A stretch of 8,648 nt of DNA from Microcaldota archaeon (GTDB lineage: Archaea > Micrarchaeota > Micrarchaeia > Norongarragalinales > CAINOH01), in assembly GCA_027371655.1 (NCBI GenBank), contig DAHXMR010000254.1, positions 1 to 8,648 on the forward strand, written 5' to 3'. The notes under the pieces were generated by a model. It saw nothing but the letters and a program-made list of their open reading frames with translations. It did not search any database and had not been told where the DNA came from. The translations under genes were made by a program, and so were the position numbers. Positions 1 to 6,569 of the stretch are shown piece after piece (within the stretch, counting starts at the first letter, position 1; the number at the start of each line of letters is the position of its first letter).

Positions 1-247
1 AGCAACGGCTTTGATTTTTGTTCTTCGGGCATTTTGCAAAGGCACTTTTTGTTTTGGTTTTTTGGAAGCGCTCGCCCCGGAGTATGGAAGCGTTTTTGCG
101 GTTATTAGTCTTTCTGTTCTTTCTGCTTATTTTGCCCTCATTTTCCCGCTTGGCGGCGGGCCATTACTTGAGGGCGGCGCTTCCAAAAAACCAAAACAAA
201 AAGTGCCTTTGCAAAATGCCCGAAGAACAAAAATCAAAGCCGTTGCT
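1..247. repeat. Long perfect inverted repeat (71-bp arms, about 106-bp spacer)
   Basis: Bases 1-71 are the exact reverse complement of 177-247; I compared the arms base by base and found no mismatch. Allowing one bulged T at 72, pairing continues as 73-77 with 172-176. A further weak match follows between 81-87 and the complement of 162-169. The left arm reaches the window edge, so the repeat may continue upstream. The right arm contains the ATG at 216 and about ten codons of the KaiC-like gene, so the left arm carries the same start on the - strand (ATG complement at 30-32) reading out of the window. It could be a divergent duplicated gene head, an invertible or hairpin element, or a fold-back assembly/amplification artefact at a contig end. 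The bulged extension slightly favours a real repeat. The repeat itself is certain; its nature is not. Confidence 0.93.
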
Positions 248-1106
248 CCCGCGGCTGGCCATTGCCGCCCTATCCGCACGCGAAGCCGCGCCGGGCACGA
301 AGCCCGCGCAAGCCGGCCCGCTTCCCGCGCGAAGCAAGGAAGAACTGCTTGCGCCACTTGCCAAGGCGGACTATTTGCCCGGCGGAAGGAAGACCGCCAA
401 GCGCGTGGAATCCGGAATCCAGGGCCTGGACGCTCAGATGGAAGGGGGGTTCGAGGACCAAAGCATGGTAATAGTCGCAGGCGACTCCGGAAGCGGGAAG
501 ACCACGTTTTGCCTGCAATTTTTGCACGACGGCGCAAGCCGCCTGGGCGAACCCGGCATTTACATCACTTTCGAGGAAAAAAAGAAGGACATATTCCGCC
601 GCGCCCTGCGCTTCGGATGGGATTTGGCAAGGCTTGAAAAGGAAAAAAAACTCGTCATCCTCGAATACCCTCCCCACGAAATAGAGCGCTTCCTCACCGA
701 GGGCCAGATAGTCGAGGACATAATACGCGACATCGGCGCAAAGCGCCTCATAATAGACTCGGTCACCTCCTTCGCCCTGTTGTTCGAAGACGAATACCGC
801 CGCAGGCAGGGCCTGACAAGCGCGATGAACGTGCTCAAAAAATGGGGATGCACCACGCTGATGACCTCCGAGGCCCAATCGCTTCCCAACGGCGAATTGC
901 GCACGCGCTTCGAGCTGAGCTTCCTCTCCGACGGCCTCGTCTATTTGTACAACCTGCGGCGCGGGGACAAGCGCGTGCGCGCCCTCGAAATAATGAAAAT
1001 GCGCGGCACCAAGCACAACGCAGCCATAGTGCCCATGTCGTTTGAAAAAACCGGCATCACCACCTACCCCGGCCAACCCGTGTTCGGCGGAACCCAAAAA
1101 TTCTAA
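216..1106 (+). CDS. KaiC/RAD55-like P-loop ATPase
   Basis: This is a RecA-superfamily ATPase with a single KaiC domain, expected to be cytoplasmic. Numbering from the ATG at 216 gives 296 residues. An Ala/Pro-rich N-terminal extension covers about 1-60. The KaiC domain starts near R63 with the family opening S-G-I-x-G-L-D. The Walker A loop GDSGSGKTT is at 89-97 (K95). The acidic pair F-E-E at 119-121 sits where KaiC-family catalytic glutamates lie. The Walker B strand L-I-I-D ends at D181. The tail K-M-R-G-T-x-H followed by G-I-T-T-Y-P is the usual KaiC-family ending. Such archaeal proteins are thought to act as ATP-dependent regulators or signalling switches, but the substrate is not known here. 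I chose ATG 216 because the core is complete from there. An in-frame ATG at 84 would add a hydrophobic stretch resembling a membrane anchor. Both starts lie in or beside the large inverted repeat, so the true 5' end is uncertain. It is not clearly ArlH, since no archaellum genes are nearby. Confidence 0.85.
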   Translation: MPEEQKSKPLLPRLAIAALSAREAAPGTKPAQAGPLPARSKEELLAPLAKADYLPGGRKTAKRVESGIQGLDAQMEGGFEDQSMVIVAGDSGSGKTTFCLQFLHDGASRLGEPGIYITFEEKKKDIFRRALRFGWDLARLEKEKKLVILEYPPHEIERFLTEGQIVEDIIRDIGAKRLIIDSVTSFALLFEDEYRRRQGLTSAMNVLKKWGCTTLMTSEAQSLPNGELRTRFELSFLSDGLVYLYNLRRGDKRVRALEIMKMRGTKHNAAIVPMSFEKTGITTYPGQPVFGGTQKF

Positions 1107-1151
1107 AACCGCCATTTTTGTTTAAAATGGCAAAATTTAAAAACTGCCATT
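1105..1151. promoter_or_regulatory. Triple GCCATT site cluster before vapBC, possible operator
   Basis: A 12-base direct repeat of the form AAAACyGCCATT occurs at 1105-1116 and 1140-1151 with one difference, 35 bases apart. An inverted copy lies between them, making a perfect 8-bp stem (1111-1118 with 1124-1131) around a 5-base loop. The cluster overlaps the KaiC stop codon and ends about 25 bases before the antitoxin start. VapB proteins commonly autoregulate by binding repeated half-sites next to their own promoter, so an operator role is the natural inference. No T-tract follows the stem, so a terminator is less likely. Confidence 0.5.
1134..1144 (+). promoter_or_regulatory. TATA-like box for vapBC
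   Basis: The A/T-only run ATTTAAAAA at 1135-1143 lies about 35 bases before the GTG at 1176. This would place a transcription start near 1165 and leave a short leader that includes the G-rich GGTGG at 1166-1170, a possible ribosome binding site five bases before the start. It sits directly between the repeated GCCATT sites, so a bound repressor would block TBP access. The assignment rests on composition and spacing only. Confidence 0.35.
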
Positions 1152-1175
1152 AGTATAGGCTTACTGGTGGTTTGA

Positions 1176-1379
1176 GTGGTTTTCGTGCGCATCGACAAGT
1201 CGGGGAGGATTTTGCTCCCGAAAAAAGTTCGCGATGAAATCGGATCCGAGTCCTTCAGCCTGGAAGTCGAAAAGGAAAAGCTAGTACTGCGCCGCATAAA
1301 GGGCATTGAGGAAATGCGGGGCTCCATGCCCTCGCTTACGTTCGAGGTTTGGAAGCGCGAACACGAAAAGGAACGATAG
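1176..1379 (+). CDS. vapB: VapB-like AbrB/SpoVT-fold antitoxin
   Basis: This is a 67-residue DNA-binding antitoxin. Residues 4-20 read V-R-I-D-K-S-G-R-I-L-L-P-K-K-V-R, the classic AbrB/SpoVT swapped-hairpin signature (a strand, a K-x-G-R turn, then P-K-x-V-R). The strand S-F-S-L-E-V followed by L-V-L-R-R completes the fold near residues 26-40. The charged C-terminal tail (about 41-67, rich in E, K and R, with a W) is where such antitoxins usually wrap their toxin. The chosen start is GTG 1176, with GGTGG five bases upstream; the upstream frame is closed by a stop at 1173-1175. A second in-frame GTG at 1185 would still keep the whole AbrB motif. It is followed after 12 bases by the PIN-domain gene, the normal antitoxin-first order. 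It is likely to repress its own promoter through the GCCATT cluster just upstream. Confidence 0.85.
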   Translation: MVFVRIDKSGRILLPKKVRDEIGSESFSLEVEKEKLVLRRIKGIEEMRGSMPSLTFEVWKREHEKER

Positions 1380-1391
1380 GCGGAATCCACC

Positions 1392-1766
1392 ATGAACCTG
1401 GTTTTTGACAGCAGCGCGTGGCAGGCTTATTTTGGAGGCGGCGAAAAATCCTTTGCCGTTGAAAAACTCTTGAAGGAAAACGCGGGCAAAATACTTACCA
1501 CGACCGCAAACTTGTACGAAATAAAATACCTTTCCCTTCGCGAAGGCAGGGAAAAAGCGGATGCTGCAGTGGCATTCGTCAGAAACAATGCCCAGATAGT
1601 TCCGATTGACGAATACCTGGCGATGGCGGCGGCGGAACTGCGCGCCTCGCATGGCCTCAGTGCGGTGGACGCTTTCACGCTGGCCGCGTCGCAGGCGCAC
1701 GGCGCGAAAATAGTTTCGGCCGATCCCCACTTCGCTCCGTTCAAAAAACACCTGCTGAAAATCTGA
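1392..1766 (+). CDS. vapC: VapC-like PIN-domain ribonuclease toxin
   Basis: This is a 124-residue PIN-domain protein, the usual VapC length. The four acidic residues of the metal-binding site are all in place. D6 lies in V-F-D-S-S-A-W, E43 in L-Y-E-I-K-Y, D93 in S-A-V-D-A-F-T-L-A-A, and D111 in I-V-S-A-D-P-H-F. VapC toxins are Mg-dependent endoribonucleases that cut tRNA or rRNA and halt translation; the target of this one cannot be read from sequence. Nothing suggests truncation or inactivation. It starts at ATG 1392, 12 bases after the antitoxin stop, with no strong ribosome binding site, which fits translation from a shared transcript. Its base composition resembles the neighbours, so there is no obvious sign of recent acquisition. 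No transposase or integrase is adjacent. Confidence 0.87.
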   Translation: MNLVFDSSAWQAYFGGGEKSFAVEKLLKENAGKILTTTANLYEIKYLSLREGREKADAAVAFVRNNAQIVPIDEYLAMAAAELRASHGLSAVDAFTLAASQAHGAKIVSADPHFAPFKKHLLKI

Positions 1767-1779
1767 AAACCAGCCCCGA

Positions 1780-1796
1780 TTATATACGATTAAATA
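1780..1796 (+). promoter_or_regulatory. Double TATA-like promoter for the surface-protein unit
   Basis: Two overlapping A/T boxes lie in the only A/T-rich stretch between the toxin gene and the next ATG. TTATATAC spans 1780-1787 and TTAAATAC spans 1790-1797. The usual TATA-to-start spacing of about 26 bases from the second box gives a transcription start at about 1819, exactly the ATG, so a leaderless message. From the first box it gives a leader of about ten bases. No ribosome binding site precedes the ATG, which fits leaderless initiation. As the next clear promoter-like stretch is not seen before the window end, this may drive all six downstream genes. Confidence 0.5.
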
Positions 1797-1818
1797 CGCG
1801 GAAAACGTTCTCCCCAAT

Positions 1819-3063
1819 ATGCCAAAGCGCAGTCCCCGCACCACGCAACCGCGCCTTCTCCTTTCAAGCAATCCGCCTCGACAACGCGCCCAGTCCGCCG
1901 TCGAACTCCTCGTCCTCACCGCAATAGGCATAGCCGTTTTGTACGTCGTGCTTTCGGGAAGCCAGCAGTCCATAATCTCCTCCGAGGCATCCGCGCGCTT
2001 TTCGCAGGCCCAAAGCAGCGTCCGCGACCTCGCACGCGCCGCCGACGAGGTGTACGCCGAAGGCGCGGGGGCGAAAAAACAGGTGCGCATCACCGTGCCC
2101 GACGGCACCAATTCCACGGCCGTGCAAAACAACGCCATAAGCATCAGGGTTGCAATGCAAACCGGCTTCTCCGACGCGGTGGCCCAAACGCAGGAAACGG
2201 TCATCGGCGCGATTCCGTCAATCCCCGGAACGTATTACCTGTGGGTTTCGGCAACAGAAGACGGCCGCGTGTCAATCGGCACCGCATCGCTGCTTGTCAC
2301 GCCCTCCACGGTTTACGCCACGATTTACCCCACGAACTTCACCCGGCAAAACATCACCATAACAAACCTCAACAACACGGATTCGCTTTCCGTCACCCTA
2401 AACCTCTCGCGGCCCGCAAGCGCGGACGTTTCCGTGAACTGGTCCGACACCGCGGGCACAATCAAGAACATCGTGCTTGGCGCGGGAACCAACACCACAC
2501 TCACCTTGAACATTTCAAGCACAACTGGAACGACGGGCTCGTTCCTCGACGGCTTCGTTTACTCCAACGCGAGCAACGGCGAAACCGCGCAAAACGACCT
2601 TGCAATAACCGTTTCCCCCCTGACCTGCGCCAGCCAAACCTGCGCCGGGCTCTCCTGTTACACCTCCGGAAACTGTGCGTCATTCTGTTCCGGAAGCCTG
2701 TGCCCGCCCTCCTGCGGCGGAGGCTCGTGCACCGGCGGCGGCAACGTCTCCTACATAACAATTGAAATGTTCAGCGATTCTTCGCTTTCAACGCCAAAAC
2801 AAATCTTCGACTTCGCGACCCAAAACATTTCCATAAGCGGCAGCAGTTGGAACTCGTCGCTTAACGTTACGGTTGACGTGCGCTTCCCCAACGCAAGCTC
2901 GATAGGCGCGCCCTATCCCAAAAACGTGACGCCCGACGCCACGGGCGCAATCAACGATTCAGTGAGCCCGGCGGGGTTGCCTGTTGGAAACAATTACACG
3001 GTGCGCGCAAACCAAAGCGGACTCGCAAAATTGTATTCATTCAACATAACGGGATGCGCTTGA
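1819..3063 (+). CDS. Class III prepilin-like glycoprotein with Cys-rich module
   Basis: This is a 414-residue exported protein of the archaeal type IV pilin/class III signal family. A basic N-terminus ends R-Q-R-A, followed by QSAVELL starting at Q25 (E at +5) and a hydrophobic helix at about 29-47. Cleavage is expected between A24 and Q25 by a prepilin peptidase, leaving the helix to pack in a filament or anchor the protein. Residues 66-95 (D-L-A-R-A-A-D-E-V-Y, then G-A-K-K then V-x-I-T-V-P) match the head region I recall from archaeal class III pilin-like proteins. The rest is unusual for a pilin. A beta-rich domain spans about 150-265, an eight-cysteine stretch spans C270-C304, and a second beta-rich domain spans about 309-414. 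I count about 19 N-x-S/T sites, nearly all after residue 96. The stop overlaps ATG 3063 and the giant surface-protein gene begins 7 bases later, so the two are probably made together. The exact role, filament subunit or anchored adhesin, is inferred. Confidence 0.75.
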   Translation: MPKRSPRTTQPRLLLSSNPPRQRAQSAVELLVLTAIGIAVLYVVLSGSQQSIISSEASARFSQAQSSVRDLARAADEVYAEGAGAKKQVRITVPDGTNSTAVQNNAISIRVAMQTGFSDAVAQTQETVIGAIPSIPGTYYLWVSATEDGRVSIGTASLLVTPSTVYATIYPTNFTRQNITITNLNNTDSLSVTLNLSRPASADVSVNWSDTAGTIKNIVLGAGTNTTLTLNISSTTGTTGSFLDGFVYSNASNGETAQNDLAITVSPLTCASQTCAGLSCYTSGNCASFCSGSLCPPSCGGGSCTGGGNVSYITIEMFSDSSLSTPKQIFDFATQNISISGSSWNSSLNVTVDVRFPNASSIGAPYPKNVTPDATGAINDSVSPAGLPVGNNYTVRANQSGLAKLYSFNITGCA

Positions 3064-3070
3064 TGAAAAA

Positions 3071-6000
3071 ATGAAAAAAACCGGGATGCATTTCGCCGCG
3101 CTCTTCGCGCTTTCGCTACTTGCAGTTTTTGCCAGCCCCGCGCTTGCCGGAAGCGGCATGCTCGTCACGCAGCAGAACGCGCTGCAGACCACGCCGCGCT
3201 ACACGCTTTGGAACGGCGCAACGTGGAGCGGCCTTGCCAACGCCAACGCGGTGGCAGGAAACGTGCAATGGGTGGTGCTGAAACCCAACCCCGTGCGCAA
3301 CGAAACCATACTCGGAACCCTCGACGACGCAAACCGCACCGAAGTGCAAATTTGGAACGGTTCGGATTGGGGCACGCCGGTTTCGATGAGCAATTCCACC
3401 CCCGACAGCAACCGCGCGTTCGATTTGGCCACCGAGCGCCAAAGCGGAGACGCCGTGGTCGCCTACGGCGCGGGCACCGCGGGCCAAATACAATACCGCG
3501 AATGGAACGGTACGGCGTGGTCGGCCGCAACAAACGTAACAATGGGCGGCACGGGCCAAATCCAATGGGTGAGGCTTGCCGCAAACCAGCTTGTTGACTA
3601 CGACAAGATGATGCTCGTCACGGTCGACTCAAACGGCGACGGCTTCGCAAAGCCGTTCAACGGCACCGACTGGCTCGCATCCCAATCCCTCGGAAAAGTG
3701 TACTCCGGCGCTGCCGGGCTGACCAACGCGCAAACCTTCGACGTGGCATACGAGCAGACAAGCGGCGATGCGCTCATCCTGTGGGCAAACTCCACAATAA
3801 ACGCGCCGTATTACATAACCTACTCCAACGCCACCGAAACTTGGGGCACGATAGGACTGGCGTTCAACGGCGGCGGAGCCGCGACAATAACGAACATACA
3901 GCTTGCAAGCACCAACGCGACGGACCGCATCGAAATGTGCTATATAGAAGGCACCCAAGCGGACTTGGACTGCCAATCGTGGAGCGGCACCGCGTGGGGC
4001 ACGGGCGTAGGGCTTGACACCAGCATCGAATTCTCCGCAGGCGCAAGCAAGCGCAACTTCGACGTCGCCGAAGTGTCAAGCACGGGCGGCTCCTTCGTAG
4101 CATACGGCGACAGCAACACAAAATTCGCATCGGCCTTCCAATGCACAAGCGCGGCAAACTGCGCAGCGGGCACCTGGAGCGCGCGACTGGCATCGCCCTT
4201 CGGCGCGGCCAGCATAGGCAGCAACACTGCATGGATATTCATCGCCGCCGACACCAGCAACGCAAACGGCGACATAGTCGGCCTGTTCCGCGGCCAGACT
4301 GCGGTCGCATCCTACTTCAAGGGAATCGTGCGCTGCACCGCGGGCGGATGCACCAATCCCGAAGTATCCAACTCGCTTGCAACCACCACGACTTCCAACC
4401 AATTCGAACAAGCGGTATTCGCCCTTGACAGGTTCTCGGCAACCCTTGCCACGCCCGTGTTCTCAAACTCGACCGACCTTGACGTCGGCAAGAACAATTA
4501 CAACGACAATGCGACGGTTTCGTGCAGCGTTTCCTGCTTGCCGGGCCAATGCGCACAACTCACAATAGGCCTGCAATCCAACGCAACCGGCACGTTCGCG
4601 CAATTCCAAAACGATGCGAACGCATCATCAAATGAAACCGGCGGTGGCCCCGCGTTCTACAACTGCGGAAGCTCGCGCTCGTGCAACCGCACGTGGCAAA
4701 TCGAAGGCCTGTCCAACACAACGCTTTATTTGCGCTGTTTTGCCAACACGACCACGGTAAACGCCGGCTCGCCCACAACGTCCGCAAGCGCGGGACGGAT
4801 GAGGATATTCGCGGGCGCGTACACTTCCCCCGTGCAATCCCCCTCAACAACGCAGGACGTTTCAATTTACGACACGATTTCCCTGTCGGGTTCGGTGAAC
4901 TGCACCGCGCCAACAAATGCAAACGCGTCCTGCGCTACCACGACACTTACTACCCTCACAAACGACGCGGGCGGAACGCCCAACGCGGCTATTTCAGCAG
5001 GCACGCAACTTGCCCTCCAAACGGGAAGCAATTCGCAAACACAATCGTGCTGGACCGGCACTGCTGGCTTTTGCACGCTCAACTTTTCCGCAATCACCGC
5101 AAACGCAACATACGGAAACGTTTCCGCAACCGGCCTTGCGCGCAACTGGACTTTGCAGGCGACAAGCAGCGACGCGCAGATAACCGGAATCAACGGAAGT
5201 TCGGCCGCGATACGCGGGCACGTGGGGCAGGCCAACGTAACGCTCGTTTCAAGCAACCTCTCCGGCCAAACCATGACCAACATGGGCAACATAAACGCCT
5301 CAATAGGCTGCCCGGCGTCCCCGGCATACCGCTGCGTGAACGCGAGCGCGTGGGCGCGCTACAACGTTTCGGCAAGCGTTGACACCCCCCTGCCCGCAGT
5401 TGGCGACCCCGCAACCGTTCCCGCAGGCTCGCAGCCGCAGAACGTTTCCCTCCTCGCACCCGGCGCAACCACCTACGTGAATTGGACGCTCACCGCGGGC
5501 TCGGGCACCGGCCGCTGGCAGTACGGAATCCTGCTCAACTCCGCGGTAAGCGGATTTGTTGCGCAATTGTCCGCAAACAGCACGTTCAGGATAACCGGCT
5601 ACCAAACCAACCTCTCCGCGTACGACCAAGGCGACCCGCAGGGAGGAAGCCTCGCGGCCATTACCGGGGACGGCATTTGGTTCTACGCGAATTATTCCAA
5701 TTACACAAACGCCGCCGCCATAACCTCGGCGGCCTGCCAGATAAACTTCTCCGACGCGCCCTCCACGTTCAACAATATGGTGGCCAACGGCTCCCTGTAC
5801 AATTACTCGCGCACTTTCGCAACGCCCGCGGTCTACAACTATTCAGTGAACTGCACAAAGGCGGGCTACGACGACGGCGACGCCAACGGCAACGTGAACA
5901 TCACGCAGGCGCCCGCGGTGAACACCTCGCAAACTTCGTATTCGAACTGCGGCGCGGTCTACTACCGCGTGAACATCTACCAATCAAACGGCACGCTATG

Positions 6001-6511
6001 GCCAACGGCCACGACAACGCAAATCAACCTGACAAATTCTTCGGGCACGCTGCAACAAACGGTTTCCGCCAACGTTTCCGGCGGCCAGTACAATTCGAGC
6101 TTCGGCCTCAACACGACCGGAGGAACAGGCAGCTGGTTCTTGCGCGCGCTTGCAGGCGCTTTGGGAACAAACAAATTCCGCGTGGGAGGCGACGGCACGG
6201 AACTGTGGAAAATAGACCTCGATTTCACGCCCGACAAGGCCAACTATTCCGCCGCAAGCACGATTACCTTGAACTTCACGATTTGGAACCAGAGGGGAGT
6301 GGGCGTTGCGGGGTTGAACACCGCGGCGAACATCACGATTTCCAACGATTCCACAGTTATCCCCGGCACCTCGGCAACAAGCTTGGGCGGCGGCAACTAC
6401 TCCTACGTTTTCAACACAAGCGGAGTGGCCGCAGGCAGCCATTACCTGGACGTTTCGGCAACCACGGGAACAAGGAACATTTCGATTAGGCGCGGATATT
6501 CAATCAGCTAG
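3071..6511 (+). CDS. Giant secreted beta-propeller/Ig-like surface glycoprotein
   Basis: This is a 1146-residue secreted protein whose function I do not recognise beyond its architecture. The N-terminus MKK...A-L-A followed by G27 is a clear Sec signal peptide, cut after about A26. Residues about 45-460 contain a repeat of roughly 50 residues headed by W-N-G-x-x-W: W47, W95, W145, F196, Y251, W304 and a degenerate unit at about 357. Units alternate between an I/V-Q-W-V-x-L type and a type with F-D-V-A then S-G-D-A, suggesting a seven- or eight-bladed beta-propeller. Residues 461-1146 are Ser/Thr/Asn-rich with paired cysteines and read as a string of Ig-like modules. One is a PKD-like module near 844-950 and another a macroglobulin-like module from about 1053 (F-T-P-D-K-A-N-Y-S). 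I count about 56 N-x-S/T sites. There is no C-terminal membrane helix or sorting motif, so it must be retained by partners, perhaps the pilin-like neighbours, or released. ATG 3071 is chosen because it begins the signal peptide. An adhesin or cell-envelope sensor is the best guess. Confidence 0.72.
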   Translation: MKKTGMHFAALFALSLLAVFASPALAGSGMLVTQQNALQTTPRYTLWNGATWSGLANANAVAGNVQWVVLKPNPVRNETILGTLDDANRTEVQIWNGSDWGTPVSMSNSTPDSNRAFDLATERQSGDAVVAYGAGTAGQIQYREWNGTAWSAATNVTMGGTGQIQWVRLAANQLVDYDKMMLVTVDSNGDGFAKPFNGTDWLASQSLGKVYSGAAGLTNAQTFDVAYEQTSGDALILWANSTINAPYYITYSNATETWGTIGLAFNGGGAATITNIQLASTNATDRIEMCYIEGTQADLDCQSWSGTAWGTGVGLDTSIEFSAGASKRNFDVAEVSSTGGSFVAYGDSNTKFASAFQCTSAANCAAGTWSARLASPFGAASIGSNTAWIFIAADTSNANGDIVGLFRGQTAVASYFKGIVRCTAGGCTNPEVSNSLATTTTSNQFEQAVFALDRFSATLATPVFSNSTDLDVGKNNYNDNATVSCSVSCLPGQCAQLTIGLQSNATGTFAQFQNDANASSNETGGGPAFYNCGSSRSCNRTWQIEGLSNTTLYLRCFANTTTVNAGSPTTSASAGRMRIFAGAYTSPVQSPSTTQDVSIYDTISLSGSVNCTAPTNANASCATTTLTTLTNDAGGTPNAAISAGTQLALQTGSNSQTQSCWTGTAGFCTLNFSAITANATYGNVSATGLARNWTLQATSSDAQITGINGSSAAIRGHVGQANVTLVSSNLSGQTMTNMGNINASIGCPASPAYRCVNASAWARYNVSASVDTPLPAVGDPATVPAGSQPQNVSLLAPGATTYVNWTLTAGSGTGRWQYGILLNSAVSGFVAQLSANSTFRITGYQTNLSAYDQGDPQGGSLAAITGDGIWFYANYSNYTNAAAITSAACQINFSDAPSTFNNMVANGSLYNYSRTFATPAVYNYSVNCTKAGYDDGDANGNVNITQAPAVNTSQTSYSNCGAVYYRVNIYQSNGTLWPTATTTQINLTNSSGTLQQTVSANVSGGQYNSSFGLNTTGGTGSWFLRALAGALGTNKFRVGGDGTELWKIDLDFTPDKANYSAASTITLNFTIWNQRGVGVAGLNTAANITISNDSTVIPGTSATSLGGGNYSYVFNTSGVAAGSHYLDVSATTGTRNISIRRGYSIS

Positions 6512-6569
6512 TTTTGGCAGGGGCGGCCCGGCGGGAAATCATCACGCGGGGCATTGGGGGCACAAACAA
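6512..6569. other. GC-rich intergenic gap within the surface-protein unit
   Basis: This 58-base gap is the longest break in the downstream unit. It is rich in G and C and shows no TATA-like box, no clear stem followed by a T-tract, and no GGAGG or GGTGA ribosome binding site. A G-run at 6556-6560 lies nine bases before the next ATG. I see nothing that would end or restart transcription here, so the following pilin genes are probably read through from upstream. Confidence 0.3.

Noticed and set aside
18..215. TTG at 18 as the start of the ATPase gene
   Set aside because: It lies inside the left arm of the inverted repeat, is a rare start codon, and adds a sequence unlike any KaiC family N-terminus. 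ATG 216, or possibly ATG 84, is preferred.
11..637. Open frame on the + strand overlapping the first part of the ATPase gene
   Set aside because: It is out of frame with the KaiC domain, Arg/Pro-rich and without known motifs; a shadow frame.
216..1106. Calling the ATPase the archaellum protein ArlH
   Set aside because: The KaiC-type tail and acidic pair are general family features, and no archaellin, ArlI or ArlJ gene is in the window. The nearby pilin-like genes are separated from it by vapBC and a new promoter.
270..1115. Long open frame on the - strand opposite the KaiC-like gene
   Set aside because: It is the mirror of a gene with complete Walker motifs, has no recognisable domain, and is explained by strong G/C bias at third codon positions.
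1111..1131. Stem-loop after the ATPase gene as a transcription terminator
   Set aside because: The stem is only 8 bp, mostly A/T, and no T-tract follows the right arm. The extra third copy of the half-site fits an operator better.
1281..2204. 307-codon - strand open frame across vapBC and the prepilin start
   Set aside because: It crosses the toxin gene, a promoter-like region and the prepilin signal; its composition is that of an antisense shadow.
2581..2760. Cys-rich stretch as a zinc ribbon or ferredoxin site
   Set aside because: The spacing is C-x4-C or similar throughout, without C-x2-C pairs, and the protein is exported, so disulfides are more likely.
3071..6511. Giant protein as an S-layer protein
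   Set aside because: It is long and sequon-rich, but it has a predicted propeller at the N-terminus, no C-terminal anchor or known S-layer domain, and is embedded among pilin-like genes.
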